Assembly (NCBI GenBank): GCA_001557035.1
Contig: LSKJ01000010.1
Span: forward strand, 1-23,782
Direction: 5' to 3'
Length of the DNA stretch: 23,782 nt
From: Rhodospirillaceae bacterium CCH5-H10
Lineage (GTDB): Bacteria > Pseudomonadota > Alphaproteobacteria > Reyranellales > Reyranellaceae
Every line of letters starts with the position of its first letter. Position 1 is the first letter of the stretch. Made by a program: the position numbers and the translations under genes. Below, one piece after another: positions 16,301-23,782 of the stretch. A model generated the notes under the pieces. The model had not been told where the DNA came from. It saw only the letters and a list, made by a program, of their open reading frames with translations, and did not search any database.

Positions 16301-16501
16301 TTCGCCTTCATCCTGGGCCTGGTGCCGCTGGTCATCTCCTCGGGCGCCGGCGCCGCGACGCAGCGCGCCGTCGGTACCGCGGTGTTCGGCGGCATGATCG
16401 CGGCGTCGTTCCTCGGCATCTTCGTGATCCCGGGCCTCTACGTGGCCTTCCAGCGCTTCCGCGAGACGGTGAAGGGCTGGATCGGCGGGAAGAAAGCCTG
16501 A
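13373..16501 (+). CDS. RND multidrug efflux pump subunit (HAE1/AcrB type)
   Basis: A 1042-residue inner-membrane proton-driven pump of full family length with two halves, each with large periplasmic loops. The N terminus [20 protein letters not shown] is typical. Transmembrane helix 4 contains the proton-relay Asp pair D410-D411 ([15 protein letters not shown]), and K938 ([13 protein letters not shown]) matches AcrB Lys940, so it should be active. The ribosome site is weak and the start lies 3 nt after the adaptor stop, pointing to coupled translation. No outer-membrane factor or dedicated regulator is adjacent, so it must share a TolC-like partner encoded elsewhere. Substrates are unknown. 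Confidence 0.95.
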   Translation: MTISSLFIRRPRLAFVISTVITIAGIIAMTALPVAQFPDIVPPQVRVTATYPGASAQAVEESVAQVIEAQVNGVERMIYMKSTSGGDGSYALSVSFEVGSDPDLNTVNVTNRVNQAMALLPPEVQRLGVTTKKQSSALLQVVAVYSPNGTRDALFLSNFTTITLLDTLRRVPGVGDATLFGALDYSMRIWLNLERMASLDITPNEVVQAVQSQNVQAAVGLVGAAPLLDDVSFQLNITTQGRLVTVEEFENIVVRAKSDGALVRVKDIARVELGAKTSDQLGRYNGQAAAGIQIYQLPGANALATAQGVREAIKALEPRFPEDVAYNVMYDTTVFVQATIKSVITTLIEAFVLVAIVVFIFLGNLRATLIPIIAVPVALIGTFAVMLALGYSANTISLLALVLAIGIVVDDAIVVVEAVEHILEHEPELTVAQATEKAMGQVTGPIIAITLVLLSVFIPTAFIPGISGQLYAQFAVAVSVSMIISAINALTLSPALCSLILKHRKKPTGIMGWMQSRIDKTRDGYTRIVTPMARRGIVALLLVVGFAAATGGIGSMVPSGFLPDEDQGAFMAEVQLPDAASTNRTLAAVAEVEKTIADKPWKQSVFTVSGYSLIDGLALPNRALVVVELKPFDQRKDPSLSVFSALKELNIAFSQIASANVFAFNLPPIMGLGNSSGFEFVVQSLAGASPTDLAAVARGVMISAQEVPELAGVYTTYSASTPQINLKLDRERAQALGISISDIFSAMQTALGGAYTNDFNLFGRTWQVKVQAEAADRSKVNDVFRIRVRSASGELVPLQAVANIEMVTAPSSVVRYNNLRSVVVNGAPAPGYSSGDAIAAMEKLATRTLPAGYGFEWTGTALQEKAASGQTGFILGLAVVFAYLFLVGLYESTAIPVAALLSVIVGLFGAVTALFVSGLDNNIFAQIGIVVLIALAAKNAILIIEFAMAEREKGADIVTAATTAASLRFRAVMMTSFAFILGLVPLVISSGAGAATQRAVGTAVFGGMIAASFLGIFVIPGLYVAFQRFRETVKGWIGGKKA

Positions 16502-16529
16502 GGAACAAGTCGCGTAACGGGAGGATCCG

Positions 16530-17273
16530 ATGGACCTGCGCATCAAGGGCCGCAAGGCGATCGTCTGCGCCAGCAGCGACGGGCTGGGACGCGCCTGTGC
16601 CGAGTCGCTGGGCCGCGCCGGCTGCGAGCTGGTGATCAACGGACGGCGCCCCGACAAGCTCGAGGAAACCGCCGCCGCGCTGCGCAGCGCGACCGGCGCC
16701 AGGGTGACGGCGGTGGCGGCCGACGTCTCGACACCGGAGGGCCGCACCGCCCTCTTCGCGGCCTGTCCCGATCCCGACATCCTGGTGAACAACGCCGGCG
16801 GTCCGCCGAAGAAGGATTTCCGCGAGCTGACGCCGGAGGATTGGTCGCGCGCCATCGACGCGAACTTCCTGTCGGCCGTTCACACCATCACGCACTGCGT
16901 CGACGGCATGATGGCGCGCGGTTTCGGCCGCATCGTCAACATCACGTCGATGACCAGCGTGCGCCCCTACATCAACCTCGACCTGTCCAACGCCACGCGC
17001 CTCGGCCTCACCGGCTTCGTGGCCGGCGTGTCGCGCCAAGTCGCGGCGCGCGGCGTCACCATCAACAATCTCCTGCCGGGCGCCTTCGCGACCGAGCGCA
17101 CAAACGCGCTGGGCAGCGACCGCGCCAAGGTCTCCGCCACCATCCCGGCCGGCCGGTTCGGCGACCCGTCGGAATTCGGCGACACCTGCGCCTTCCTGTG
17201 CGGCGTGTCGGCTGCCTACATCACCGGTCAGAACATCCTGATCGACGGCGGCTTCTGCATGAATACTTTGTGA
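16530..17273 (+). CDS. Atypical SDR oxidoreductase (BKR-like subgroup)
   Basis: A 247-residue SDR-fold protein. The Gly-rich motif is altered (CASSDGLGR, residues 13-21; usually TGxxxGxG), NNAG is intact (87-90) and Ser140 is in NITS. The YxxxK motif is replaced by S153-N-A-T-R157. The sequence LSNATRLGLTGF matches a known subgroup of SDRs (3-oxoacyl-ACP-reductase-like, cd05344 as I recall) that naturally deviates from the catalytic tetrad. The reaction is unknown. GGGAGG 5 nt before the ATG supports the start. It lies 28 nt after the RND pump gene on the same strand and may be co-transcribed. A repeat element follows. Confidence 0.88.
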   Translation: MDLRIKGRKAIVCASSDGLGRACAESLGRAGCELVINGRRPDKLEETAAALRSATGARVTAVAADVSTPEGRTALFAACPDPDILVNNAGGPPKKDFRELTPEDWSRAIDANFLSAVHTITHCVDGMMARGFGRIVNITSMTSVRPYINLDLSNATRLGLTGFVAGVSRQVAARGVTINNLLPGAFATERTNALGSDRAKVSATIPAGRFGDPSEFGDTCAFLCGVSAAYITGQNILIDGGFCMNTL

Positions 17274-17290
17274 GCGTCGCGTCTGAATAA

Positions 17291-17407
17291 CCACCTCACC
17301 CTGAGGAGCGGTCCGCAGGACCGCGTCTCGAAGGGTGGGCACGCGCACCACGTCTGTTGCCCATCCTTCGAGACGGTCGCTTTCGCGACCTCCTCAGGAT
17401 GAGGTTG
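17291..17407. repeat. Paired palindromic intergenic element with nested hairpins
   Basis: Two about 51-nt units lie head to head: 17291-17341 and 17357-17407 read on the other strand. Both share outer blocks CCTGAGGAG and GTCTCGAAGG(G/A)TGGGCA. Their inner hairpins differ yet each is perfectly paired: GCGGTCC/GGACCGC (17308-17314, 17318-17324) in the left and GGTCGC/GCGACC (17375-17380, 17385-17390) in the right. This fills most of the 168-nt gap between two convergent genes. Elements with CCTGAGGAG...TCTCGAAGGATGGG are, from memory, widespread in Bradyrhizobium-like genomes. A bidirectional terminator role is plausible. Confidence 0.88.
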
Positions 17408-17441
17408 GTGTGGGTGTGTATTAAGGCGGCCTGACTCTATT

Positions 17442-18251
17442 TCAACGACCGAACCATGGCGGGCTTGGTTCGATAGAAGAAGACTCCGCATGAGCAGCAA
17501 GCTCATCGGTCTCGGCACAGGCCGCCTCCGACAAGACATTATCCGCGGTCGCCTCCCGCCACGTATCCCACGCCGACGTCTCGCGGCCGTTCACCGAATG
17601 ATGGTCGCGCATGACATTGACGCGCACGAACCACAGTCCAGCCGCCTGCTCGCCGTGACCGAAAGCCTGCGGATCGGCCTCGCCTGAACGGCAGCGCCGC
17701 CAGGCCTCGCCGGCGGTGATGAACCTGTCGTCCGGCAGGTCGGTGAGATCGAAGTCGATGCCGAGACGCGGCGCGATGATTCCATCGAGCTGGGCATCGG
17801 CGCGACACCACCGTCCGTCGCGCCAATACTCGCAGATCCAGTGGTCTTCCCACGCGCGGCGGAAATAGGTCGCGAAGCCGCAGCGCACGCGTGCCGGCAC
17901 GCCCTGCTGACGAAGCATCCCGCAGAGCATCAACGCATAGTCGCGGCAGGTGCCGACAGCACGACGGTCGATGGCCCGCTCCGCGACGATTGGCGAGCCA
18001 TCGAGATCGGCGATCTGCTTCAGCCGGCCGGCCAGGGGCAGCGTCTCGCGCGACACCGTCCGGGCCTGCGCTTCGTTGGCGCCATAGGCCGAGAGCCAGT
18101 CGGAATGGATGAGCACGCCCTGCACGACCCGGCAGAGCGAACCGACATCGACGGGCAGCCCGTCGAAGTTCAACGGTCCGATGCCGGGCGCCGACATCGG
18201 CCCGTGCGAGCGCCAGCGTTCAGGGCTTTCCATGGTCGTCATGCCGACCAT
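17442..18251 (-). CDS. Transglutaminase-like (cysteine-protease fold) protein
   Basis: A protein of up to 269 residues with a transglutaminase-like core. The presumed catalytic Cys is in AVGTCRDYALMLCGMLRQQG (about residue 101), the His in WEDHWICEYW, and the Asp in CRADAQLD, in the order Cys-His-Asp of the superfamily. Bacterial relatives act as peptidases or amidases or are uncharacterised. There is no signal peptide. The start is uncertain: ATGs at 18251, 18242, 18233 and 18197 all lack a good ribosome site, and I give the longest. It lies 27 nt after the RutA-type gene on the same strand, so it is probably co-transcribed with it. The C-terminal 40 residues look disordered (acidic and Ser-rich). 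Confidence 0.78.
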   Translation of the reverse strand: MVGMTTMESPERWRSHGPMSAPGIGPLNFDGLPVDVGSLCRVVQGVLIHSDWLSAYGANEAQARTVSRETLPLAGRLKQIADLDGSPIVAERAIDRRAVGTCRDYALMLCGMLRQQGVPARVRCGFATYFRRAWEDHWICEYWRDGRWCRADAQLDGIIAPRLGIDFDLTDLPDDRFITAGEAWRRCRSGEADPQAFGHGEQAAGLWFVRVNVMRDHHSVNGRETSAWDTWREATADNVLSEAACAETDELAAHAESSSIEPSPPWFGR

Positions 18252-18278
18252 GGTAGCAGGTTCGACCGGAAGCGGCGC

Positions 18279-19364
<1,086 letters not shown>

Positions 19365-19389
19365 GGAGCCCTCCTCGACTATGGGCTCC
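19365..19389 (-). promoter_or_regulatory. Hairpin abutting the rutA-like start codon
   Basis: On the minus strand GGAGCCC (19389-19383) pairs with GGGCTCC (19371-19365), the second arm ending directly at ATG. The 11-nt loop contains GAGGA, part of the ribosome site, while its GGG is in the stem. A 7-bp stem here could tune initiation; regulation is an inference. Confidence 0.4.
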
Positions 19390-19411
19390 CGGCAGCAAGC
19401 GGCATGCCAGC

Positions 19412-19963
19412 CTAGGCGTCGTTCATGAGTCTCTTGAGGCCGGAATCGTGCAGGGTCGTGTCCTGGCCCGGCGGCGCAATCCGCACGGCATCCTCCAGGG
19501 TCATGGTCTGGCGCCATTCCTCGGCCGGCCGGGCGCGGTCGTCGGAGCCGATCTGGTCGACGCCCCAGTAGAGTTCGAGATGATGGCCGTCGGGATCGAG
19601 GAACTCGACCGAAACCTGGCAGCCGGCGCGACGGCGGCCCTGGTAGACGATCTCGACGCCGTGCGCCTTCAGGTGATCGCGGGCACGGAACACCTCGTCG
19701 AGCGTGGCCAGTTCGAAGGCGAGGTGATGCAGCGTGCGCGCGCTCGCCTGGGTGACCGGCGCGCCGCCGACCAGCGCCAGGCAATGATGGTCGCCGTTGG
19801 AGCGCAGGAACACCATGCCGCCGGGCATCATGGTGCCGGGATAGACGTCGGAGACCTTGAACCCCAGCACGTCGGTATAGAAGCGCCGCGACCGGTCGAG
19901 GTCGGTGACGTTCACCACCGCATGGCCGAGCTTCTGGACCTTGAACGGCAAACCCTGGGGCAT
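19412..19963 (-). CDS. VOC-family (glyoxalase/extradiol dioxygenase fold) protein
   Basis: A 183-residue vicinal-oxygen-chelate protein. The likely metal ligands H14 (KLGHAVVNV), H80 (TLHHLAFEL) and E130 (GHHLELYWG) follow the His-His-Glu pattern of extradiol dioxygenases and glyoxalases. [17 protein letters not shown] near residues 21-37 and [13 protein letters not shown] are classical. About 50 extra C-terminal residues beyond the domain are polar and end GLKRLMNDA. The reaction is not predictable. It lies 47 nt upstream of the rutA-like gene on the same strand and diverges from the amidase (67 nt apart), which points to shared control. A ribosome-like GGAAAGG is 9 nt before the ATG. Confidence 0.87.
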   Translation of the reverse strand: MPQGLPFKVQKLGHAVVNVTDLDRSRRFYTDVLGFKVSDVYPGTMMPGGMVFLRSNGDHHCLALVGGAPVTQASARTLHHLAFELATLDEVFRARDHLKAHGVEIVYQGRRRAGCQVSVEFLDPDGHHLELYWGVDQIGSDDRARPAEEWRQTMTLEDAVRIAPPGQDTTLHDSGLKRLMNDA

Positions 19964-20030
19964 GAACGGCTACCTTTCCGTGCGGGGCTCGGTCATCATG
20001 CGCCCAACGAATCGAAAGGGGAACGAGCGC

Positions 20031-21305
20031 ATGGCGAAATCGCCCAACAAGCTGTCGGCGAGCGAAGCGATCCTGCGCATGTCGCAGAAGCGCCTGAAGG
20101 CGCGCGATCTCGTGGAAGCCTGCCTCGACCGGATCGATCTGCGCGAAGGGCAGGTCCATGCTTGGGAGGCGCTCGACGCCGATGGCGCCCGCAAGCGCGC
20201 CGACATGCTCGACAAGCGCGCCAAACCGGTGGGGCCGCTGCACGGCATCCCGCTCGCCGTGAAGGACATCATCTCGACGAAGATCCTGCCGACCACCTGC
20301 GGCTCCCCGATCTACCGCGACCATGTCGCGGGCCGTGACGCCGCCTGTGTGACGCAGCTCGTGAACGCCGGCGCCATCGTGCTGGGCAAGTCGGTGACGA
20401 CGGAATTCGCCGGCGCCCATGCCGGCAAGACACACAACCCGCACAATCTGCGCCATACGCCGGCCGGCTCCTCCTCGGGCTCGGCGGCGGCGGTTGCCGA
20501 TACGATGGTTCCGATCGGATACGGCACGCAGACCTCCGGCTCGGTGATCCGTCCCGGCGCCTTCAACGGGGTCGTCGCCTACAAGGGCACCTACGGCTGG
20601 GCCGACACGACGGGCATCAAGACCTATGCGAGGAGCCTCGACACGCTGGGCTTCTTCACGCGCACGGCCAACGACCTCGCGCTGATCCGCGCCGCCTACG
20701 GCCATGCCCCGGCCGATCCGCCGCTCCACGCGCCGCGAGTCGGCCTGTGCCGCACCCTGTGGTGGGACCAGGCCGAGCCCTACAACAGGAAGAACATCGA
20801 GCTCGCCGCCCGGACCTTGCGGGCCGGCGGCGCCAAGGTGCGCGACTGGGAAATGCCCGAGAGCTGGGGGCCGCTCATCACCGCGCACAACCGGGTCATG
20901 ACCAGGGAAGCGACACATCACTACGGGCCGGAACGTGCCCGCTTCCCCCATCTCCTGTCGCCTAGCCTGGCAGCGAGCCTCGAGGTGGGCGACAGCGTCA
21001 CCTCGGCCCAGCTCGCCGATGCAAAGAAGCGCAAGCGCCGGGCATTGGCCGATCTCACGCAGGTGTGGGAACGCTTCGACTTCCTGCTGGCCCCGGCCGC
21101 TCGTGGCGAGGCACCGGCAGGTCTCGGCTACACCGGCGATCCGATCTTCAACCGCTTCTGGACCCTTCTGGGCACGCCCTGCATCGCCCTGCCCTTCAAT
21201 GCCGGGCCGTTCGGCCTGCCGCTGTCGGTGCAGTTGATCGCGCCGCTGCGCAGCGACGACCAGCTCATTGCCTGGGCGCGCTGGGTGGAGGCCCGCCTCT
21301 CGTGA
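20031..21305 (+). CDS. Amidase-signature family hydrolase
   Basis: A 424-residue amidase-signature enzyme that hydrolyses carboxamides to acid plus ammonia or amine. The catalytic triad is visible: Lys78 (IPLAVKDII), cis-Ser147 ([14 protein letters not shown]; the usual GGSSGG is changed to AGSSSG) and nucleophile Ser171 ([12 protein letters not shown]). It is slightly shorter than GatA-type members (about 450-490). I place the start at ATG 20031 with AAAGGGGA about 8 nt upstream; upstream ATGs lack support and lie in the promoter zone shared with the VOC gene. It is 10 nt before the aspartate-dehydrogenase-like gene, so an operon is likely. Substrate unknown. Confidence 0.92.
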   Translation: MAKSPNKLSASEAILRMSQKRLKARDLVEACLDRIDLREGQVHAWEALDADGARKRADMLDKRAKPVGPLHGIPLAVKDIISTKILPTTCGSPIYRDHVAGRDAACVTQLVNAGAIVLGKSVTTEFAGAHAGKTHNPHNLRHTPAGSSSGSAAAVADTMVPIGYGTQTSGSVIRPGAFNGVVAYKGTYGWADTTGIKTYARSLDTLGFFTRTANDLALIRAAYGHAPADPPLHAPRVGLCRTLWWDQAEPYNRKNIELAARTLRAGGAKVRDWEMPESWGPLITAHNRVMTREATHHYGPERARFPHLLSPSLAASLEVGDSVTSAQLADAKKRKRRALADLTQVWERFDFLLAPAARGEAPAGLGYTGDPIFNRFWTLLGTPCIALPFNAGPFGLPLSVQLIAPLRSDDQLIAWARWVEARLS

Positions 21306-21315
21306 AGTTGAAATC

Positions 21316-22086
21316 ATGAAACTGGGCCTGATCGGCTACGGCGCCATCGGCAAGCATGTCGAAGCCGCCGGCCTCGAGAACATCGAACTGGTCTCCGTCC
21401 TGGTGCGCCGGCCGCGACAGGAAGGCGTGCTGACCCACGAGCCCGACCGGTTCTTCGCCCATCGCCTCGACGCGGTCGCCGAATGCGCCGGCCATGAAGC
21501 CGTCCGCGCCTACGGGCAGCGCGTGCTCGAGAGCGGCGCCGACTTCCTTGTGACCTCCGTCGGCGCTTTCACCGACACGGCGCTGTTCGACCGGCTGCTG
21601 GCCGCCGCCAAGTCGAGCGGCACGCGGCTGATCCTGCCGTCGGGCGGCATCGGTGCGCTCGATATCCTGAGCAGCGCCGCGGTGGGCGGGCTGGACAGCG
21701 TCACCGTCACGGTGCGCAAGGATCCCTCGGCCTGGAAAGGCACGATCGCGGAGACCCTGGTCGATCTCGACGCGCTGACGGCGCCGCACACCGTGTTCGA
21801 CGGCCCGGTGCGCGAGGGCGCACGGCTCTATCCGCAGAACGTCAACATCTCCGCCGCCGCCGCGATCGCCGGCATCGGCCTGGACAAGACCCGCGTCGTC
21901 ATCGTGGCCGATCCCACCATCACCGCGCACATCGTCGAGCTGGAAGCCAAGGGCGCATTCGGCCGCTTCACTTTCATGGAGGACGTGACCGTCAGCGAGG
22001 AGAACCGCAAGACCGGCAAGCTGGTCGCCATGGCGATGGTGAAGTCGGTCCGCCAACTGGCCTCGACGTTAGTGGTTGCCGCGTAA
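21316..22086 (+). CDS. Aspartate dehydrogenase-like NAD(P)-dependent oxidoreductase
   Basis: A 256-residue protein of the NadX/DUF108 L-aspartate dehydrogenase family, which interconverts L-aspartate and iminoaspartate/oxaloacetate with NAD(P). The Rossmann motif GYGAIG is at residues 7-12. Family blocks include [28 protein letters not shown], the substrate-domain [21 protein letters not shown], and [19 protein letters not shown], with the His of the family active site. Start ATG 21316 fits homologues; the ribosome site is weak. Sitting between an amidase and a GMC oxidoreductase and away from other nad genes, it is more likely catabolic than NAD-synthetic (inference); the true substrate may be a related amino acid. 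Confidence 0.88.
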   Translation: MKLGLIGYGAIGKHVEAAGLENIELVSVLVRRPRQEGVLTHEPDRFFAHRLDAVAECAGHEAVRAYGQRVLESGADFLVTSVGAFTDTALFDRLLAAAKSSGTRLILPSGGIGALDILSSAAVGGLDSVTVTVRKDPSAWKGTIAETLVDLDALTAPHTVFDGPVREGARLYPQNVNISAAAAIAGIGLDKTRVVIVADPTITAHIVELEAKGAFGRFTFMEDVTVSEENRKTGKLVAMAMVKSVRQLASTLVVAA

Positions 22087-22120
22087 CGAGAAGCCACCTT
22101 CACAAGAGGGGAGGAAACAA

Positions 22121-23719
22121 ATGGAAGAGTTCGACTACGTCATCGTGGGTGCCGGCGCGGCGGGATGCGTGCTCGCCAATCGCCTGTCGGCTTCGGGCAA
22201 GAACACGGTCGCGGTGATCGAGGCCGGCGGCAAGGACAACCATATCTGGATCAAGGTCCCGGCCGGCTTCAACAAGACCGTCTACAACGAGAACCTCAAC
22301 TGGGGCTACGAGACCGCGCCCGGCCCGCACATCGACGGCCGCAGGATAAGATTCCCGCGTGGAAAGGTGCTGGGCGGATCGGGCTCGATCAACGGCCATC
22401 TCTACGTGCGTGGCCAGTCGGCGGACTACGACACCTGGGCGCAGCTGGGCTGCCGCGGCTGGTCGTGGGACGACCTGCTGCCCTACTTCAAGCGCGCCGA
22501 GAGCAGGGTCGGCGGCAGCGACGAGACGCGCGGCCGCTCGGGTCCGCTGTTCATCGAGGACCAGCGCGACCCGCACGTGCTGAGCGACGCCTTCATGGAT
22601 GCCAACGAGGCGCTCGGGCTGAAGCGCTCGCCCGATTACAACAGCGGCGACCAGGAAGGCACGCTGCTCTACCAGAACATGATGAAGGGCGGCCGGCGCT
22701 GGAGCCCGGTAGACGCCTATCTGAAGCCCGCGATGGGCCGGGCCAACCTCAAGGTGGTCACCCATGCGCTGGTCGAGCGCATCGACCTCGAAGGCAAGAA
22801 GGCGGTCGGCATCACCTATCGCCAGGGTGGCCAGACCAGGCAGATCCGTGCCCGCCGCGACGTGATCCTGAGCGGCGGCGCCATCAACACGCCGCAGCTC
22901 CTGCAGATCTCGGGAATCGGCAATGCCGACGATCTCCGCGAGATCGGCGTGGCCGCGAAGCATGTCCTGCCGGGCGTCGGCCGCAACTTCCGCGACCATT
23001 ACGCCGTGCGTGTGTCGGCGCTGGTGAAGGGTGCGGGTTCGCTGAACGAGAAGAGCCGCGGCCTGCCGCTGGTGGGCGAAGTGCTGCGCTATGCCTTCAC
23101 GCGCAAGGGCCTGCTGACGGCGGCACCGAGTCACGCCGGCGGCTACTTCAAGACGCGGCCGGGCCTCGCCACGCCCGACATGCAGCTCTACTTCGCGCCG
23201 GCGAGCTACATGCCCGGCCGCTACGGCACCTCGGAACTCGATCGCGTGCCCGGCATGACCTTGGGCGTCTCGCAGCTCCGGCCCGAGAGCACGGGCCACG
23301 TCAAGGCCACCAGCGCCGATCCCACGGCCAAGCCCGAGATTCAGCCCAACTATCTCGCCGTCCAGCACGACCGCGACGCGCTGCTGGCGGCGATGAAGTA
23401 CCTGCGCAAGCTGCTCGCCACGCCCCCTCTCAGCGGCTTCGTGATCGAGGAGAACCTGCCCGGCCCGGCGGTCCAGACCGACGAGCAGTGGATGGCGCAT
23501 GCCCGCGCCACCGGCTCGACGACCTATCACCCGGTCGGCACGGCCAAGCTCGGCACCGACCCGATGGCCGTGGTCGATCCGCAAAGCATGCGTGTCATCG
23601 GCCTGGAGGCCCTGAGGATCGCCGACGCGTCGTGCATGCCGACGATGGTGTCGGGCAACACCTACGCCGCGACGAATGCCATCGCGGAGAGGGCGTCGGA
23701 TTTGATCCCAGTAACGTAA
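22121..23719 (+). CDS. GMC-family FAD-dependent alcohol oxidoreductase
   Basis: A 532-residue glucose-methanol-choline oxidoreductase, closest in style to choline dehydrogenase/AlkJ-like bacterial enzymes that oxidise alcohols to aldehydes. The FAD motif is GAGAAG (residues 10-15), followed by AVIEAGG. GMC signature 1 is in PRGKVLGGSGSINGHLYVRG and signature 2 in LSGGAINTPQLLQISGIG. The catalytic His470 (TYHPVGTAKLG) and Asn513 (VSGNTYAATNAIAE) are both present. GTCKMG, usual in the family, is GTAKLG here. The start has GGGGAGG 6 nt before ATG 22121. It is 34 nt after the previous gene, last of the three-gene operon. A repeat element begins 14 nt after the stop. Confidence 0.93.
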   Translation: MEEFDYVIVGAGAAGCVLANRLSASGKNTVAVIEAGGKDNHIWIKVPAGFNKTVYNENLNWGYETAPGPHIDGRRIRFPRGKVLGGSGSINGHLYVRGQSADYDTWAQLGCRGWSWDDLLPYFKRAESRVGGSDETRGRSGPLFIEDQRDPHVLSDAFMDANEALGLKRSPDYNSGDQEGTLLYQNMMKGGRRWSPVDAYLKPAMGRANLKVVTHALVERIDLEGKKAVGITYRQGGQTRQIRARRDVILSGGAINTPQLLQISGIGNADDLREIGVAAKHVLPGVGRNFRDHYAVRVSALVKGAGSLNEKSRGLPLVGEVLRYAFTRKGLLTAAPSHAGGYFKTRPGLATPDMQLYFAPASYMPGRYGTSELDRVPGMTLGVSQLRPESTGHVKATSADPTAKPEIQPNYLAVQHDRDALLAAMKYLRKLLATPPLSGFVIEENLPGPAVQTDEQWMAHARATGSTTYHPVGTAKLGTDPMAVVDPQSMRVIGLEALRIADASCMPTMVSGNTYAATNAIAERASDLIPVT

Positions 23720-23733
23720 CCTATCGATGGAGC

Positions 23734-23782
23734 GCGCCACTCCAGTGGCGCAATCATGATCATGAGCGCCACTGGAGTGGCG
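23734..23782. repeat. Paired inverted palindromic repeat, right end of window
   Basis: GCGCCACTCCAGTGGCGC (23734-23751; 8-bp arms around CC) is followed by a 14-nt spacer and its exact reverse complement with central GG (23766-23782, last base cut off). It is the same unit as at 1-57, with another spacer. The spacer contains a perfect 12-bp palindrome, TCATGATCATGA (23754-23765). The whole therefore folds as one long hairpin or as separate small ones. It may also terminate the GMC gene. Confidence 0.88.

Noticed and set aside
17291..17407. CRISPR-like or tandem repeat array
   Set aside because: Only two units exist, in opposite orientation, without regular spacers; they fit a palindromic intergenic element.
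19365..21317. Long minus-strand extension upstream of the rutA-like gene
   Set aside because: The RutA start [10 protein letters not shown] has an excellent ribosome site, and the extension runs antisense to the VOC frame and amidase with no recognisable domain.
22100..23740. Minus-strand 546-codon frame opposite the GMC gene
   Set aside because: Low-complexity shadow translation; the plus strand has all GMC signatures and a strong ribosome site.

Overview
The window is a 23.8-kb, high-GC, densely coding stretch of a Gram-negative bacterial chromosome. Gene content and style (LivHMGF branched-chain amino acid-type transporter, many SDR/GMC/LLM oxidoreductases, DUF4142 and TIGR01244 proteins, a VUT transporter, GC-rich codons with many GTG starts and ATGA/GTGA overlaps) suggest an Alphaproteobacterium of soil or water. 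A Reyranella- or Bradyrhizobium-like organism is my best guess, from memory of similar gene sets and not from a search. There are no tRNA or rRNA genes, CRISPR arrays, transposases or phage genes. No gene-free stretch exceeds about 170 bp. Both window ends lie inside copies of the same inverted-repeat element, so the window may be a whole draft contig broken at repeats.

Layout. (1) 85-3383, plus strand: livH-livM-livG-livF, two permeases and two ATPases of an ABC importer without its binding protein in view. (2) 3388-7177, minus strand: a CBS-pair protein, then four genes joined by 4-nt overlaps: an SDR lacking the catalytic Tyr, a P1-family (DmpA/NylC-like) N-terminal-nucleophile hydrolase, the fluoride channel CrcB/Fluc and a BaiN/HI0933-type flavoprotein. 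A strong nested hairpin covers the ribosome binding site of the SDR. (3) 7261-10553: queC (7-deazaguanine synthesis), a secreted DUF4142 protein on the opposite strand, a VUT/YhhQ-type membrane protein (the queuosine-precursor transporter family) overlapping a TIGR01244/DUF442 phosphatase-like gene, and a two-domain universal stress protein. (4) 10646-16501: a secreted helical-repeat protein ending in a six-cysteine Kazal-like domain, divergent from an RND adaptor and RND (HAE1/AcrB-type) pump pair. (5) 16530-17273: a second atypical SDR, followed by a paired palindromic intergenic repeat. (6) 17442-19963, minus strand: transglutaminase-like protein, RutA-type flavin monooxygenase and VOC-fold protein. 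(7) 20031-23719, plus strand, divergent from (6): amidase-signature hydrolase, aspartate-dehydrogenase-like protein and GMC oxidoreductase.

Taken together, the two ends look catabolic: an uptake system at one side, and at the other a flavin monooxygenase that in known relatives opens a cyclic amide, plus an amidase, an amino-acid-type dehydrogenase and an alcohol oxidoreductase. The idea that parts 6 and 7 form one pathway for a nitrogen-containing compound is inference from gene order. I did not find a clear defence system or an obviously new large system. The most notable items are the terminal and internal palindromic repeats, the hairpin-covered start of the overlapping SDR-hydrolase-fluoride channel-flavoprotein operon, the Kazal-tailed exported protein, and the orphan RutA neighbourhood.
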